DNA of 44,269 nucleotides, taken from the NCBI GenBank assembly GCA_023439545.1, contig JAEXNT010000050.1:1-44269 (forward strand). The letters run 5' to 3'. The stretch is from Bacillota bacterium (GTDB lineage Bacteria > Bacillota > Clostridia > Acetivibrionales > DTU013). A model generated the notes under the pieces. The model saw nothing but the letters and a program-made list of their open reading frames with translations. It had not been told where the DNA came from and did not search any database. Numbering within the stretch: position 1 is the stretch's first letter; each line of letters opens with the position of its first letter. Position numbers and translations under genes: made by a program. This document shows, piece by piece, positions 1-7,321 of the stretch.

Positions 1-139
1 CCTTATCAATAATGCTCCAATTGCCTTCGGGCGTCGGCGTGGAAGGTTTTCCAACCGCTACCGGATACTCCCTCACTAGCCTGTCGTCGTCAAACAGCTT
101 TAGTTTTCGTCTGTTTCTGTCGATCTCTATCCTGTACAT
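1..139 (-). CDS. L,D-transpeptidase (YkuD family), N-terminal part
   Basis: Only the first 46 codons are inside the window; the gene runs off the left edge. The visible protein starts MYRIEIDRN, continues with a basic stretch, and contains VAVGKPSTPTPEG, the typical opening of the YkuD catalytic fold (a strand, then G-x-x-x-TPTP-G). Members of this family make 3-3 peptidoglycan cross-links or remodel the wall outside the membrane. There is no signal peptide in the visible part, so this version may begin directly with the catalytic domain, as Bacillus YkuD-like proteins with separate anchors do. The ATG at 139 is preceded by a purine-rich AAGGGGTG. It is divergent from the Smr gene and close to the ftsEX operon, which fits a cell-wall neighbourhood. 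Confidence 0.75.
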   Translation of the reverse strand, partial: MYRIEIDRNRRKLKLFDDDRLVREYPVAVGKPSTPTPEGNWSIIDK

Positions 140-182
140 ATCGCTGCACCCCTTTTCATCCTATTCGCTAAAGGCTCCGGGG

Positions 183-210
183 TTGACAATGACAAGTTTT
201 CAGATATAAT
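183..210 (+). promoter_or_regulatory. Sigma-A type promoter of the Smr gene
   Basis: TTGACA at 183-188 and TATAAT at 205-210 with a 16-base spacer, both perfect consensus hexamers. Transcription would start near 217. A small dyad, GACTG-aata-CAGTC (226-239), lies in the first bases of the leader and could be an operator or a 5' stabilising hairpin. Confidence 0.7.
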
Positions 211-266
211 TTTTCCATGAATGAAGACTGAATACAGTCGGAGCATTATGGAAGCCGGGGTGTAGT

Positions 267-608
267 ATGCTGTTTAAAGTTGTCGATATAGAGGCTGGAA
301 TGCCTACCGTTGACATGGGTACAAAGAAGCTGTACTTCGAAATAATCACTGCTAGGAAGCAGGGCATTAAAGTGCTGAAGGTGATACACGGCTACGGTTC
401 GTCGGGCGTCGGAGGACGTCTGAAAAAGGGCGTACTGGAATATCTTGCGGCTAAAAAGCAGGAAGGTTTCATAAGGGATTTTATTCCCGGCGACAGCTGG
501 GATATTTTCAACAGCACGGCAAGAGACATAATTGTCCGGTACGCTGAATTGAGAAATGACAGGGACCTGGGCAGCTGTAATCCAGGGATAACGATAGTAC
601 TGCTATAG
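267..608 (+). CDS. Small Smr-domain protein
   Basis: A 113-residue protein whose core, LKVIHGYGSSGVGGRLKK (residues 37-54), carries the Smr signature H-G-x-G followed by a basic L/R-K helix (H41, G42, G44). Smr domains, first known from the C-terminus of MutS2, bind and often cleave branched DNA or RNA; stand-alone versions of about 100 residues are common in Clostridia and their role is not settled. The protein is nearly all domain, with no membrane segment. A strong consensus promoter precedes it and the ATG at 267 has a GGGGTG ribosome-binding site. It converges on ftsX, 45 bases away, with no clear terminator between them. Family assignment is fairly firm; the cellular job is unknown. Confidence 0.72.
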   Translation: MLFKVVDIEAGMPTVDMGTKKLYFEIITARKQGIKVLKVIHGYGSSGVGGRLKKGVLEYLAAKKQEGFIRDFIPGDSWDIFNSTARDIIVRYAELRNDRDLGSCNPGITIVLL

Positions 609-653
609 ACTCGGTCATACCGGATCCGTAGCAGCAAATGTGACTGCCCAGTA

Positions 654-1541
654 TCACTTGTTTTCCGACGAAGGCAATCCGAGCATGCTCCCGACAATGC
701 CGAGCGCCGCGCTCGCAGTTATTATCACAGTGAACATCGCGTTGATTATAGAAGCGGCAGGCGGCAGTGGAATAAAAGGCAGCGGGCCCGATATCCGGGC
801 ATATATCTGTCCGAGTACGAATGAAGCAAGCAATGACGCAAGTATCCCGCCGCCCAGGGTCATCAGCAGTCCCTGGAGCACGAACGGGAAGGAAATGAAG
901 GCTCCGGGAGCTCCCAGCAGCTTTAGCGTATTTATTTGCTCGCGGTTGTCCTGTATAGCCAGCCTTATAATATGCGATATTATCACAAGAGTAGTAATGG
1001 CGGCGGCGGCAAGTACAAGCCAGCCGATAAACATGAACAGGCTGGATATGGATTTTATGCGGTCGAGCACGTCCCGGTTGTCCCTGACGGAAGCTATGCC
1101 CGGGAGGTTTTTCAATTCGCCCAGTATGCTTTCTACCGAATCCAGTTCGATATTGACCTCAATATAGGAAGTGAAAGGATTTTCATCGAATACCTTGAGT
1201 ATCTCCGACTCTTTTCCGAGAATCTTCTGCATATCTGCGAGAGCTTCCTTGTCGTCGACGAGGCGGGCGGATTTTACCCCTTCGATCGCTTTTATACTGT
1301 CAACAAGCTTAAAGGCTCCATCCTGACCGACAGTATCACTGAAGTAGGCGCTTATTTCAGCCTCGCCCTGTATTACGCGCGTGACGCCGCTGCTTATCCA
1401 CCAGCCCGTCACCACCATGGCAAGGATAAAGAAGAGCATGCTTGTGCTCAAAAATGAAAGCATGTTTGAAGATAATCTCAAACGTATCATTAAAAAAGTT
1501 TCTTTAAAAAAGTAGCCGAGGTTGGAAAAGAAATTTTTCAT
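654..1541 (-). CDS. ftsX: Cell-division ABC permease FtsX
   Basis: A 295-residue membrane protein with the FtsX layout: a cytoplasmic N-terminus (MKNFFSNLGYFFKE), one membrane span, an extracytoplasmic loop of about 120 residues containing the usual SAYFSDTV and EGVKSARLV strands, and three C-terminal spans. With FtsE it transmits ATP hydrolysis across the membrane to activate peptidoglycan hydrolases at the septum or side wall. The ATG at 1541 overlaps the ftsE stop codon as ATGA, which supports this start over an in-frame codon nine codons upstream. It is the last gene of a three-gene operon with ftsE and a secreted coiled-coil protein. Length matches Firmicute FtsX. Confidence 0.93.
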   Translation of the reverse strand: MKNFFSNLGYFFKETFLMIRLRLSSNMLSFLSTSMLFFILAMVVTGWWISSGVTRVIQGEAEISAYFSDTVGQDGAFKLVDSIKAIEGVKSARLVDDKEALADMQKILGKESEILKVFDENPFTSYIEVNIELDSVESILGELKNLPGIASVRDNRDVLDRIKSISSLFMFIGWLVLAAAAITTLVIISHIIRLAIQDNREQINTLKLLGAPGAFISFPFVLQGLLMTLGGGILASLLASFVLGQIYARISGPLPFIPLPPAASIINAMFTVIITASAALGIVGSMLGLPSSENK

Positions 1542-2218
1542 TTTGCTGCCGTTTTCGACCTTTCGCATCTCAGATTTCCTTCGTCCATTGTTACCAGCAC
1601 CGCATCAAGCGAAGGATCGATCAGATGGGTGGCGTGGGTGGTTATTACGACGGAGGTTTCTTTATTTTTGAATGAATTCAGAATACCGAGTATATTCATC
1701 GCATTTTCCCGATCGAGGTTGCCCGTGGGTTCATCGGCCAATATGAGCGAAGGCTTCCGCGCCACGGCCCGTGCGATAGCAACTCTCTGTCTTTCACCCC
1801 AGGAAAGATTCTCGACCCGCGACGATATTTTATGCCCGAGCCCGACTATTTCCAACGCTTCCAGCGCAGCTTCCCTCACCGGTTTTGCCGGGATATCCAG
1901 AAAACGCATACCCAGCAGGACATTGTCAAACGCCGATCTGCCGTCGATAAGCCTGAATTCCTGGAAAACAGGTCCTATGCTCATTCGGAGCCGTCTGATA
2001 CCGCTGCTCCCGCCTTTTTCCATGCGCTGTCCCAGCACTGTCAGATTTCCTCTGTAAGGAAACTCCATACCCATCAGCAGCTTGAGCAGACTTGTTTTCC
2101 CCGAGCCGCTCCGGCCGGTGATGTACACGAGCTCTCCGCTTCCTATTTCTAGGTTTATATCTCTCAGCGCTTCAGTCCCGTCGGGGTACCTCAGGCTGAC
2201 ATTTTCCGCTTTTATCAT
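1538..2218 (-). CDS. ftsE: Cell-division ATP-binding protein FtsE
   Basis: A 226-residue ABC ATPase with Walker A GRSGSGKT (35-42), Q-loop Q86, signature LSWGE (138-142) and Walker B LILADEP (158-164) followed by TGNLD, the FtsE/LolD-type ending. It pairs with FtsX. The ATG at 2218 is preceded by AGGAGAGG at ideal spacing, so it is preferred over a longer reading that starts at 2251. An oddity is the signature motif: the third position is W where LSGGE is nearly universal, which would change the residues that contact the gamma-phosphate of ATP in the opposite subunit. Known FtsE proteins need ATP hydrolysis in vivo, so whether this variant is active is worth testing. Confidence 0.93.
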   Translation of the reverse strand: MIKAENVSLRYPDGTEALRDINLEIGSGELVYITGRSGSGKTSLLKLLMGMEFPYRGNLTVLGQRMEKGGSSGIRRLRMSIGPVFQEFRLIDGRSAFDNVLLGMRFLDIPAKPVREAALEALEIVGLGHKISSRVENLSWGERQRVAIARAVARKPSLILADEPTGNLDRENAMNILGILNSFKNKETSVVITTHATHLIDPSLDAVLVTMDEGNLRCERSKTAAK

Positions 2219-2237
2219 ACGATCCTCTCCTGCTTTT

Positions 2238-3341
2238 CTATATCGTGACATTCAAATACCCGTCCATTATTTCGACGGATTTCAGCTTGCTGCCGCCCAG
2301 CTGCGATTGCAGGTCAAATTCCAGGTTTATATCCTTCAGCGCATCCGATATGGAGTCCTTATCGAGAGCCATGCCGTAAAAGCTGCCGCCGTCAGCCTCG
2401 AACCGAAGGATATGGCCTTCCGCTATGACAAATTTTCCTGTAATCGACAGATTCCTATTGGGGAACTCCACCGTGACCTTGTCCGGGCTGAATGAAAATT
2501 CTATCTTTTCCAGCCTGGGATCGCCGGCAAGGAGATCGTTTATAGTTTTATCGTCTATCGTGATCCTGGCAGTGAAAAAGCCAAAGGTAATTTTAAAGGC
2601 ATCCGGCGGAATGCTGACTTTTTTGGAGTAATCCGTGATTTCGCCGGCGGTAGCCGCGATGAGCGGAGCAATCCCCACCCATGCCTGCTGCAGGTTGCCG
2701 AGGTAACCCTCGTACCTGCTTCGCTCGGTTGACAGGGACGCTAGATATTTTTCAAGCTCCTCTTTCAGTTTATTTGCTTCCGAGAGGGCTTTCGTCAGCT
2801 TGCGTTGTTTTTCCCGAACCGACAGCAGTTGGTCCGACAGCCTGGTTTTCTCCTGTGTCTGGAGCTTCCTGTCTTCCTCTATGCGATCCATAAGCTTCCC
2901 GGTATTGTTCGTAAGGTCCCTGAGCGTATTTATCCTCATCAGGAGGTCTTTCAGGCTGTCCGATTGCAGCAGTATCTCCAGATATGACCCGGGGCCCATC
3001 CTCTGGTAGCTTTGAAGCACCTGTTTCAGGCTTTCCCGTTCTTTTTCGTATTTTGTTCCGTCAGCTTCTATTTTCTTTTTGAGGCTTTCGATCTGTTCGG
3101 AGGTCTTTTTGATGTCCCGGGACGTCTGTTCCGCCTTTTTCTCCGTTTCCGCAATCAGCTGGGACTGTGTGAAAAGCTTTTGGAGGGTCGCCTTTTCCGC
3201 CTCTGTTATACCGCCGATCTTCGTTTTGACATCGGAGAAGATATCTTCCGCCCCCACAACGGTGTTCACAGGATTTCCAAATATAAGTGAGACTATCAGA
3301 CCGATGGCCGGAACCAGTTTCAATATATTTTTTCCTTGCAT
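2238..3341 (-). CDS. Secreted coiled-coil protein of the ftsEX operon (PcsB/CwlO-like coil, no hydrolase domain)
   Basis: A 367-residue protein with an N-terminal signal or membrane segment (about residues 5-28), a long coiled coil (about 45-215, rich in K, E, Q and L heptads, containing GSYLEILLQS and SLKDLLMRI, as in the coils of PcsB, CwlO and EnvC), a short linker, and a C-terminal beta-rich region of about 150 residues that I do not recognise. FtsEX partners of this kind normally end in a CHAP or NlpC/P60 hydrolase, or act as LytM-type activators; no Cys-His hydrolase motif or LytM zinc motif is visible here. The stop lies 19 bases before the ftsE start, so it is the first gene of the operon. 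The ATG at 3341 has GAGGGG upstream and fits the promoter at 3377-3405 better than one at 3368. Confidence 0.75.
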   Translation of the reverse strand: MQGKNILKLVPAIGLIVSLIFGNPVNTVVGAEDIFSDVKTKIGGITEAEKATLQKLFTQSQLIAETEKKAEQTSRDIKKTSEQIESLKKKIEADGTKYEKERESLKQVLQSYQRMGPGSYLEILLQSDSLKDLLMRINTLRDLTNNTGKLMDRIEEDRKLQTQEKTRLSDQLLSVREKQRKLTKALSEANKLKEELEKYLASLSTERSRYEGYLGNLQQAWVGIAPLIAATAGEITDYSKKVSIPPDAFKITFGFFTARITIDDKTINDLLAGDPRLEKIEFSFSPDKVTVEFPNRNLSITGKFVIAEGHILRFEADGGSFYGMALDKDSISDALKDINLEFDLQSQLGGSKLKSVEIMDGYLNVTI

Positions 3342-3376
3342 TTGGCGCCCCTCGCAGATAATTGACATTTGCCACT

Positions 3377-3405
3377 ATTCTAGCATTTTTATACAGCTTT
3401 CTCAA
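3377..3405 (-). promoter_or_regulatory. Promoter of the coiled-coil/ftsE/ftsX operon
   Basis: Read leftward, TTGAGA (3405-3400), a 17-base spacer and TAGAAT (3382-3377). The expected start site near 3370 leaves about 30 bases of leader before the ATG at 3341. The -35 box lies in an imperfect hairpin (ACAGCTTT...AAAGCTGT, about 3391-3431) that may also end transcription of the permease gene upstream. Confidence 0.6.
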
Positions 3406-3443
3406 CCCGGACAAGGTTAAAAAGCTGTAATATCATTTATGAA

Positions 3444-5798
3444 TTACTCGGTTTCGGCCTTCAATGCCTCTGTCATCGGGATTCTGTCAACCTTCCTTTT
3501 GCTCATGGCCTTAGATAGCTCATATGTCAGCCAGATAACCGCAAACCCGATTATTATATAGGGATAGCTGATAATTACCGGCAGAGTCAGATTCACGCTC
3601 TCTGTAAGCGACTTGAAAAACACGCGCATGGTCGCCAGTATAAGCGGTATTCCTATGATATATCCTATTGCGATCATTATCGACGAACTGTTGAGGATGA
3701 GCGAATTTACTTCCTTTCTGCGATATCCGAATACCTTCATCAGTGAAATATTTCCCTTGTTTTCCTCGATGATGAGCGAGGTAACCACATAAATGACGAT
3801 CAGTCCTATGATGAAGGACATGAAGGAAATAACGCCGACAGTTACCTGGATCGGCTCAGTCGACTTACCGAAGTCCTTTACGGAGTCCTCGACCGTTCTG
3901 GCGCTGTAAAGCTGATCTTCAGGTATATCCAGCGCGGCGTCGCTCCATACTCCCATATAACTGCCCGCGGGCAGTCCCATGAGCTTATCGAGCCGTTCTA
4001 TGGGCATGAATACGAATTCGCCTATAAAGGTCTCCGCAACACTGTCGACGATGATTGAGTATTCCTTCGAATCTGTCTTGCCGACGACGTCAATGACGTC
4101 TCCCGGGCCGGCCTTCAGCTTTTCGGCAAGCGGCATCGAAATTATAACCCGATCCGGAATCAATGCAGCTCCGCTCTTATCCTTGAGCACAATATATTTA
4201 GCGCCGGGTTCAATACCGACTATTTCAAAGGAAGTAGCATTGTCCGATTTAAGAGTTACGGAGGCCGCGGAAAATTTTTCTGCGCCCTGAGGCGAATGTG
4301 CGGTCTGCAAAGTCTTGTAAACATACTCGTACTGGAACCTGTAGGCATCCTTGAAGCCGAAGTTCATCAAATTGTCCATCGAGCTCTTCGCAGTAAAACC
4401 GAGAAGTAAAAGCATCGTTGCCATAACGACCCCGATCAGCAGGAATGCAAGTCTGGAAAGGCTCCTGAGCTGTTCCCTGATCCTGAACCTGGTGGCAAAT
4501 CCGAACTGTTCGAGCTTAAGTCCTCTCTCAATGAAGTTTACGCTGTTCTTTTCCCTTACCCCTTTCATCAGGTCGACCGGAGTATTGCCAAGCACCTTGC
4601 GCAGTACAAAGCCGCCGCTGATTCCGAGGAAAAATACCGGCAAAAGCAGGCTCGCCGCTACATACCCCGCACTGTAGGTAATGGAGCCCACAGGTATATT
4701 GAAATAGGAAACCATCACTGCGAGCATGGGCTTGAGCATAAGCGCTCCCAATGAAGTACCGATAATCCCTCCTATGGCTGCTATCGTCAGCGGATACATC
4801 AGGTAATGCCTGCGGAGCTCCTTTCTCCTGTAGCCCTGCGCATACAGGGTCCCTATTATAACCGATTCACGCTGGAGCATCCTCCGTATAACAATACCCG
4901 TCAGAATGCAGGTAAGCAGCAATATTGCGATCGGCATGGATTTGCTCACGCCGTTTATGCCTTCGATCTTTATTTTTACATAATTAACCCTGGCATTATC
5001 CCCGATATCGGTCCATTGGGTGACCTGTACGCCGCTGCTCTTCAAGTAGTCCCTGAGCTGTTCCTTCCTTGCCTCGATGCTACCTGCTCCGTTGATTCTG
5101 CCTGCTCCGGCGGCGTTGTCCGTTCCGGCGATGCCGCCTGCTCCCGTGCCGCTGCCTGTTCCGGAGGTGCTGTCTGATTCGCTGCCGCTGCCCCCAGGGA
5201 TGGAATCGAACCTGACCGAGTAAAAACCGCTTCCCTTTCCGAACCGGTCAAAGTCCTCCTTGCCGAGGACTGCGATCCCAAAGGTCATGGGATCGTTTAT
5301 AATGTCGGTTTCGTTTTTCAAAATATAGATATAGTTCGGGAGCGACATAAAGCCGGATATTTTGAAGGTATTGTCAAACACCTGCAATCCGTCCCCTATT
5401 TTAAGACCGTTCGCTTTTGCATAGGAGGGATCCAGCAGGATATCCCCTCCGCTCGGGTTCTTACCCTCGATAATAGCAGGAATATCCACCTTTGTATTCT
5501 GCCTGAATATCCTTAACGTCTTATCCCCCGAAACTGCATCGAAGGAGGCTCCCTCCTCGATGCGCGCACCGAACCTCGACTCGAGTTCCCGGAGATTGTC
5601 CAGCCTGCCCGCCGTTGCAAAGGATGCGTCATTCTGAACGCAGTCCTTCTCAAAGGCGTCCGTCAGGGCGGCCATATTGCCAGAAAGCTGGGTCATCATC
5701 GTAAACAGCAGGCAGCTTATAATAATAAGGACAAGTGACCCCAGATATGACGATCTGTTTTCCAACATAGTCCTCATGATTTTTTTATTGATAACCAT
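3444..5798 (-). CDS. Large FtsX-like ABC transporter permease (MacB/YknZ-type efflux)
   Basis: A 784-residue permease with one N-terminal span (about 18-38), an extracytoplasmic domain, a central group of three spans (about 285-405), a second extracytoplasmic domain, and three C-terminal spans, i.e. two FtsX-type repeats. Such proteins work with a LolD/MacB-type ATPase in export of peptides, antibiotics or lipids, or in antimicrobial resistance. The start ATG at 5798 overlaps the stop of the ATPase gene as TAATG; a GTG two codons earlier is an alternative. An unusual Gly/Ser/Thr/Ala-rich stretch of about 40 residues (201-241), starting GGSGSESDSTSGTGSG, interrupts the first extracytoplasmic domain and looks like a recently expanded linker. 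Third gene of a TetR-led operon. Confidence 0.85.
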   Translation of the reverse strand: MVINKKIMRTMLENRSSYLGSLVLIIISCLLFTMMTQLSGNMAALTDAFEKDCVQNDASFATAGRLDNLRELESRFGARIEEGASFDAVSGDKTLRIFRQNTKVDIPAIIEGKNPSGGDILLDPSYAKANGLKIGDGLQVFDNTFKISGFMSLPNYIYILKNETDIINDPMTFGIAVLGKEDFDRFGKGSGFYSVRFDSIPGGSGSESDSTSGTGSGTGAGGIAGTDNAAGAGRINGAGSIEARKEQLRDYLKSSGVQVTQWTDIGDNARVNYVKIKIEGINGVSKSMPIAILLLTCILTGIVIRRMLQRESVIIGTLYAQGYRRKELRRHYLMYPLTIAAIGGIIGTSLGALMLKPMLAVMVSYFNIPVGSITYSAGYVAASLLLPVFFLGISGGFVLRKVLGNTPVDLMKGVREKNSVNFIERGLKLEQFGFATRFRIREQLRSLSRLAFLLIGVVMATMLLLLGFTAKSSMDNLMNFGFKDAYRFQYEYVYKTLQTAHSPQGAEKFSAASVTLKSDNATSFEIVGIEPGAKYIVLKDKSGAALIPDRVIISMPLAEKLKAGPGDVIDVVGKTDSKEYSIIVDSVAETFIGEFVFMPIERLDKLMGLPAGSYMGVWSDAALDIPEDQLYSARTVEDSVKDFGKSTEPIQVTVGVISFMSFIIGLIVIYVVTSLIIEENKGNISLMKVFGYRRKEVNSLILNSSSIMIAIGYIIGIPLILATMRVFFKSLTESVNLTLPVIISYPYIIIGFAVIWLTYELSKAMSKRKVDRIPMTEALKAETE

Positions 5799-6496
5799 TA
5801 CCACTCAATCCTTTCTGCCGGCACGGTCTTTTCATTCACGGTTTCCCCGGCTATCTCCCCGCTCCTCAGCCTGCAGACCCTGTTTGCCATCGCACTGATA
5901 GCCGTATTGTGCGTTATCATAAGGATTGTAGTATTGTATTCCTTGTTTATCTGCTGCAACAGCTTCAATATTTCTCTCGAAGTGGTAAAATCGAGCGCTC
6001 CCGTGGGTTCATCGCACAAGAGGAGCTTGGGGTTTTTGACTAACGCCCTTGCTATCGATACCCTCTGTTGTTCTCCTCCGCTGAGTTCCCGGGGGAACCG
6101 GTGCTTCTTGTCCTGCAGGCCCACCGCTTTTAGAACCTCATCCGTATTCAGCGGCGCCTTGCTTATATTTGAAACGACTTCCACGTTTTCTGCAACTGTA
6201 AGATTCGGGACAAGGTTGTAAAACTGAAAAATGAAGCCCACCTGATCTCTTCTGTAGTTTGTGAGTTGATCGTCCGTCAGCTCGGTGATGACGGTTCCAT
6301 CCACTGTTATCTTCCCGGAATCGCAGCGGTCGATCCCGCCAAGGATATTCATCATCGTAGATTTGCCCGAACCGGACGGTCCAAGGATGACTCCGATCTC
6401 TCCTTTATCGAGCTTGAGATCGATGCCCTTCAGTACTGCTGTTTCTACATTGCCTGTTTTATAACTCTTTTTTAATTTCTCTATGTCTATAAACAT
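5798..6496 (-). CDS. ABC transporter ATP-binding protein (LolD/MacB family)
   Basis: A 232-residue ATPase with Walker A GPSGSGKS (39-46), Q-loop Q91, signature LSGGE (138-142), Walker B LLLCDEP (158-164) and the H-loop ITHN. The TGALD after Walker B is characteristic of the LolD/MacB/FtsE group that serves FtsX-like permeases. It is translationally coupled on both sides: its start overlaps the end of the tetR-family gene by about ten bases and its stop overlaps the permease start. It supplies energy for the permease encoded next. The substrate cannot be read from the sequence. Confidence 0.92.
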   Translation of the reverse strand: MFIDIEKLKKSYKTGNVETAVLKGIDLKLDKGEIGVILGPSGSGKSTMMNILGGIDRCDSGKITVDGTVITELTDDQLTNYRRDQVGFIFQFYNLVPNLTVAENVEVVSNISKAPLNTDEVLKAVGLQDKKHRFPRELSGGEQQRVSIARALVKNPKLLLCDEPTGALDFTTSREILKLLQQINKEYNTTILMITHNTAISAMANRVCRLRSGEIAGETVNEKTVPAERIEW

Positions 6497-7134
6497 GTCC
6501 TGTCCCCCATTCCGTTCTTTAAAAGCTCCATCATGTCTTTTATATAGCGCATATATTTTTCGAAGCCCTCGTCTATGATGTCGTCGCCTGCGCTTTTGGC
6601 CTTATTGAGAAAACTCTCCTTCAGTTTCGTCGAGACTGCAATTGTAAACAGTACGAGAGTATGATCATCGATATCCTTCCGTACACTGCCGGTTTCCTTA
6701 CCCTGCTGCACAAGCTTCAGGACAAAATCGTCAGCGACCTTCAGCATGGCGGTCATGGATTCGTCCTTTACACTGCCGTATTTGCCGAGAAAAACCTCCT
6801 GCAGAAAAACAGCTGGTTCTTTTTCTTCTCTGAGCATCTGCAGCAGAGGCGTGGTAGTTTCGAAAAAGAAAGTGAATATATCGATATTCATCGATATTAC
6901 ATTCTTTTGGTATTTATTCATCAAGAGGCTCATCGACCAGTTTACTGCGTATACAAACAGCTCCTTCTTGTTTTCGAAGTACTGGTATATGCTCCCTTTA
7001 GCCACTCCTGCCTGTTTTGCTATAACGCTGACATTTGCCTTTTCAAAACCGTGTTTCAGGAATTCACTTATGGCTGATCTTATCACCTTCTCCTGCTTTT
7101 CCAGGCTGAGGTTGAAAAATGTATTCTTCGGCAC
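6487..7134 (-). CDS. TetR-family transcriptional repressor
   Basis: A 215-residue regulator with a TetR DNA-binding domain at the N-terminus: helix-turn-helix at about 33-53 including VIAKQAGVAKGSIYQYF, followed by a ligand-binding helical domain of about 150 residues. The start is a GTG at 7134 with AAAGGGGTG upstream. It is the first gene of the operon with the ABC ATPase and permease and is preceded by a strong promoter overlaid by three palindromes, so it most likely represses its own operon and releases it when a transporter substrate binds. TetR-ABC operons of this kind commonly give resistance to toxic compounds; the inducer is unknown. Confidence 0.9.
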   Translation of the reverse strand: MPKNTFFNLSLEKQEKVIRSAISEFLKHGFEKANVSVIAKQAGVAKGSIYQYFENKKELFVYAVNWSMSLLMNKYQKNVISMNIDIFTFFFETTTPLLQMLREEKEPAVFLQEVFLGKYGSVKDESMTAMLKVADDFVLKLVQQGKETGSVRKDIDDHTLVLFTIAVSTKLKESFLNKAKSAGDDIIDEGFEKYMRYIKDMMELLKNGMGDRTCL

Positions 7135-7162
7135 TGTTTCACCCCTTTTATCGATTTAGAAC

Positions 7163-7214
7163 GTGACCCACAGGTCACATGACTGATAAGTCATATTGTA
7201 TGACCAGCGGGTCA
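7163..7214 (-). promoter_or_regulatory. Triple palindromic operator of the TetR-family regulator
   Basis: Three inverted repeats with the same form, TGACy-N4-rGTCA: GTGACC-caca-GGTCAC (7163-7178), ATGACT-gata-AGTCAT (7179-7194) and TGACC-agcg-GGTCA (7201-7214). The first two abut; the third lies exactly inside the -35/-10 spacer of the operon promoter, and the second covers the expected start site. This is the arrangement of a TetR-type repressor operator. Confidence 0.75.
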
Positions 7215-7223
7215 CACTGTCAA
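7195..7223 (-). promoter_or_regulatory. Promoter of the TetR/ABC operon
   Basis: Read leftward, a perfect TTGACA (7223-7218), 17-base spacer and TACAAT (7200-7195). The spacer holds one of the three palindromes, so bound repressor would exclude RNA polymerase. Confidence 0.75.
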
Positions 7224-7232
7224 TAGATCATT

Positions 7233-7268
7233 TAAAATAAAAAAACCGCTGATCAGCTTTCAGCGGCT
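7233..7268 (-). terminator. Rho-independent terminator of the LtaS-type gene
   Basis: Stem CCGCTGA (7246-7252) with TCAGCGG (7260-7266) and a seven-base loop; on the minus strand the stem is followed by seven T residues and then ATTTT. It lies about 55 bases beyond the stop codon at 7322 and insulates the TetR operon promoter. Confidence 0.8.
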
Positions 7269-7282
7269 TGGTGAAACGCAGG

Positions 7283-7314
7283 TGGAACACAGGGACGGTT
7301 GTTCTTTTGTTCCA
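7283..7314. repeat. REP-like inverted repeat with GGGACGGTT core
   Basis: TGGAACA (7283-7289) and TGTTCCA (7308-7314) form perfect 7-base ends around CAGGGACGGTTGTTCTT. Short elements with terminal inverted repeats around a GGGACGGTT core recur in Firmicute genomes and are often found with Y1/RAYT-type transposases. This is recalled family knowledge; only one copy is in the window and no transposase is present. Confidence 0.5.
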
Positions 7315-7321
7315 TTTAATT

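Noticed and set aside
12..209. Rightward open frame of 65 codons
   Set aside because: It overlaps the start of the L,D-transpeptidase gene and the consensus promoter on the same strand, and has no ribosome-binding site or family likeness.
936..1457. Rightward open frame of 173 codons opposite ftsX
   Set aside because: Antisense shadow of a well-supported gene; the protein has no recognisable domain.
4806..5177. Rightward open frame of 123 codons opposite the permease
   Set aside because: Its repetitive Cys/Ala/Ser end is only the complement of the Gly/Ser linker.
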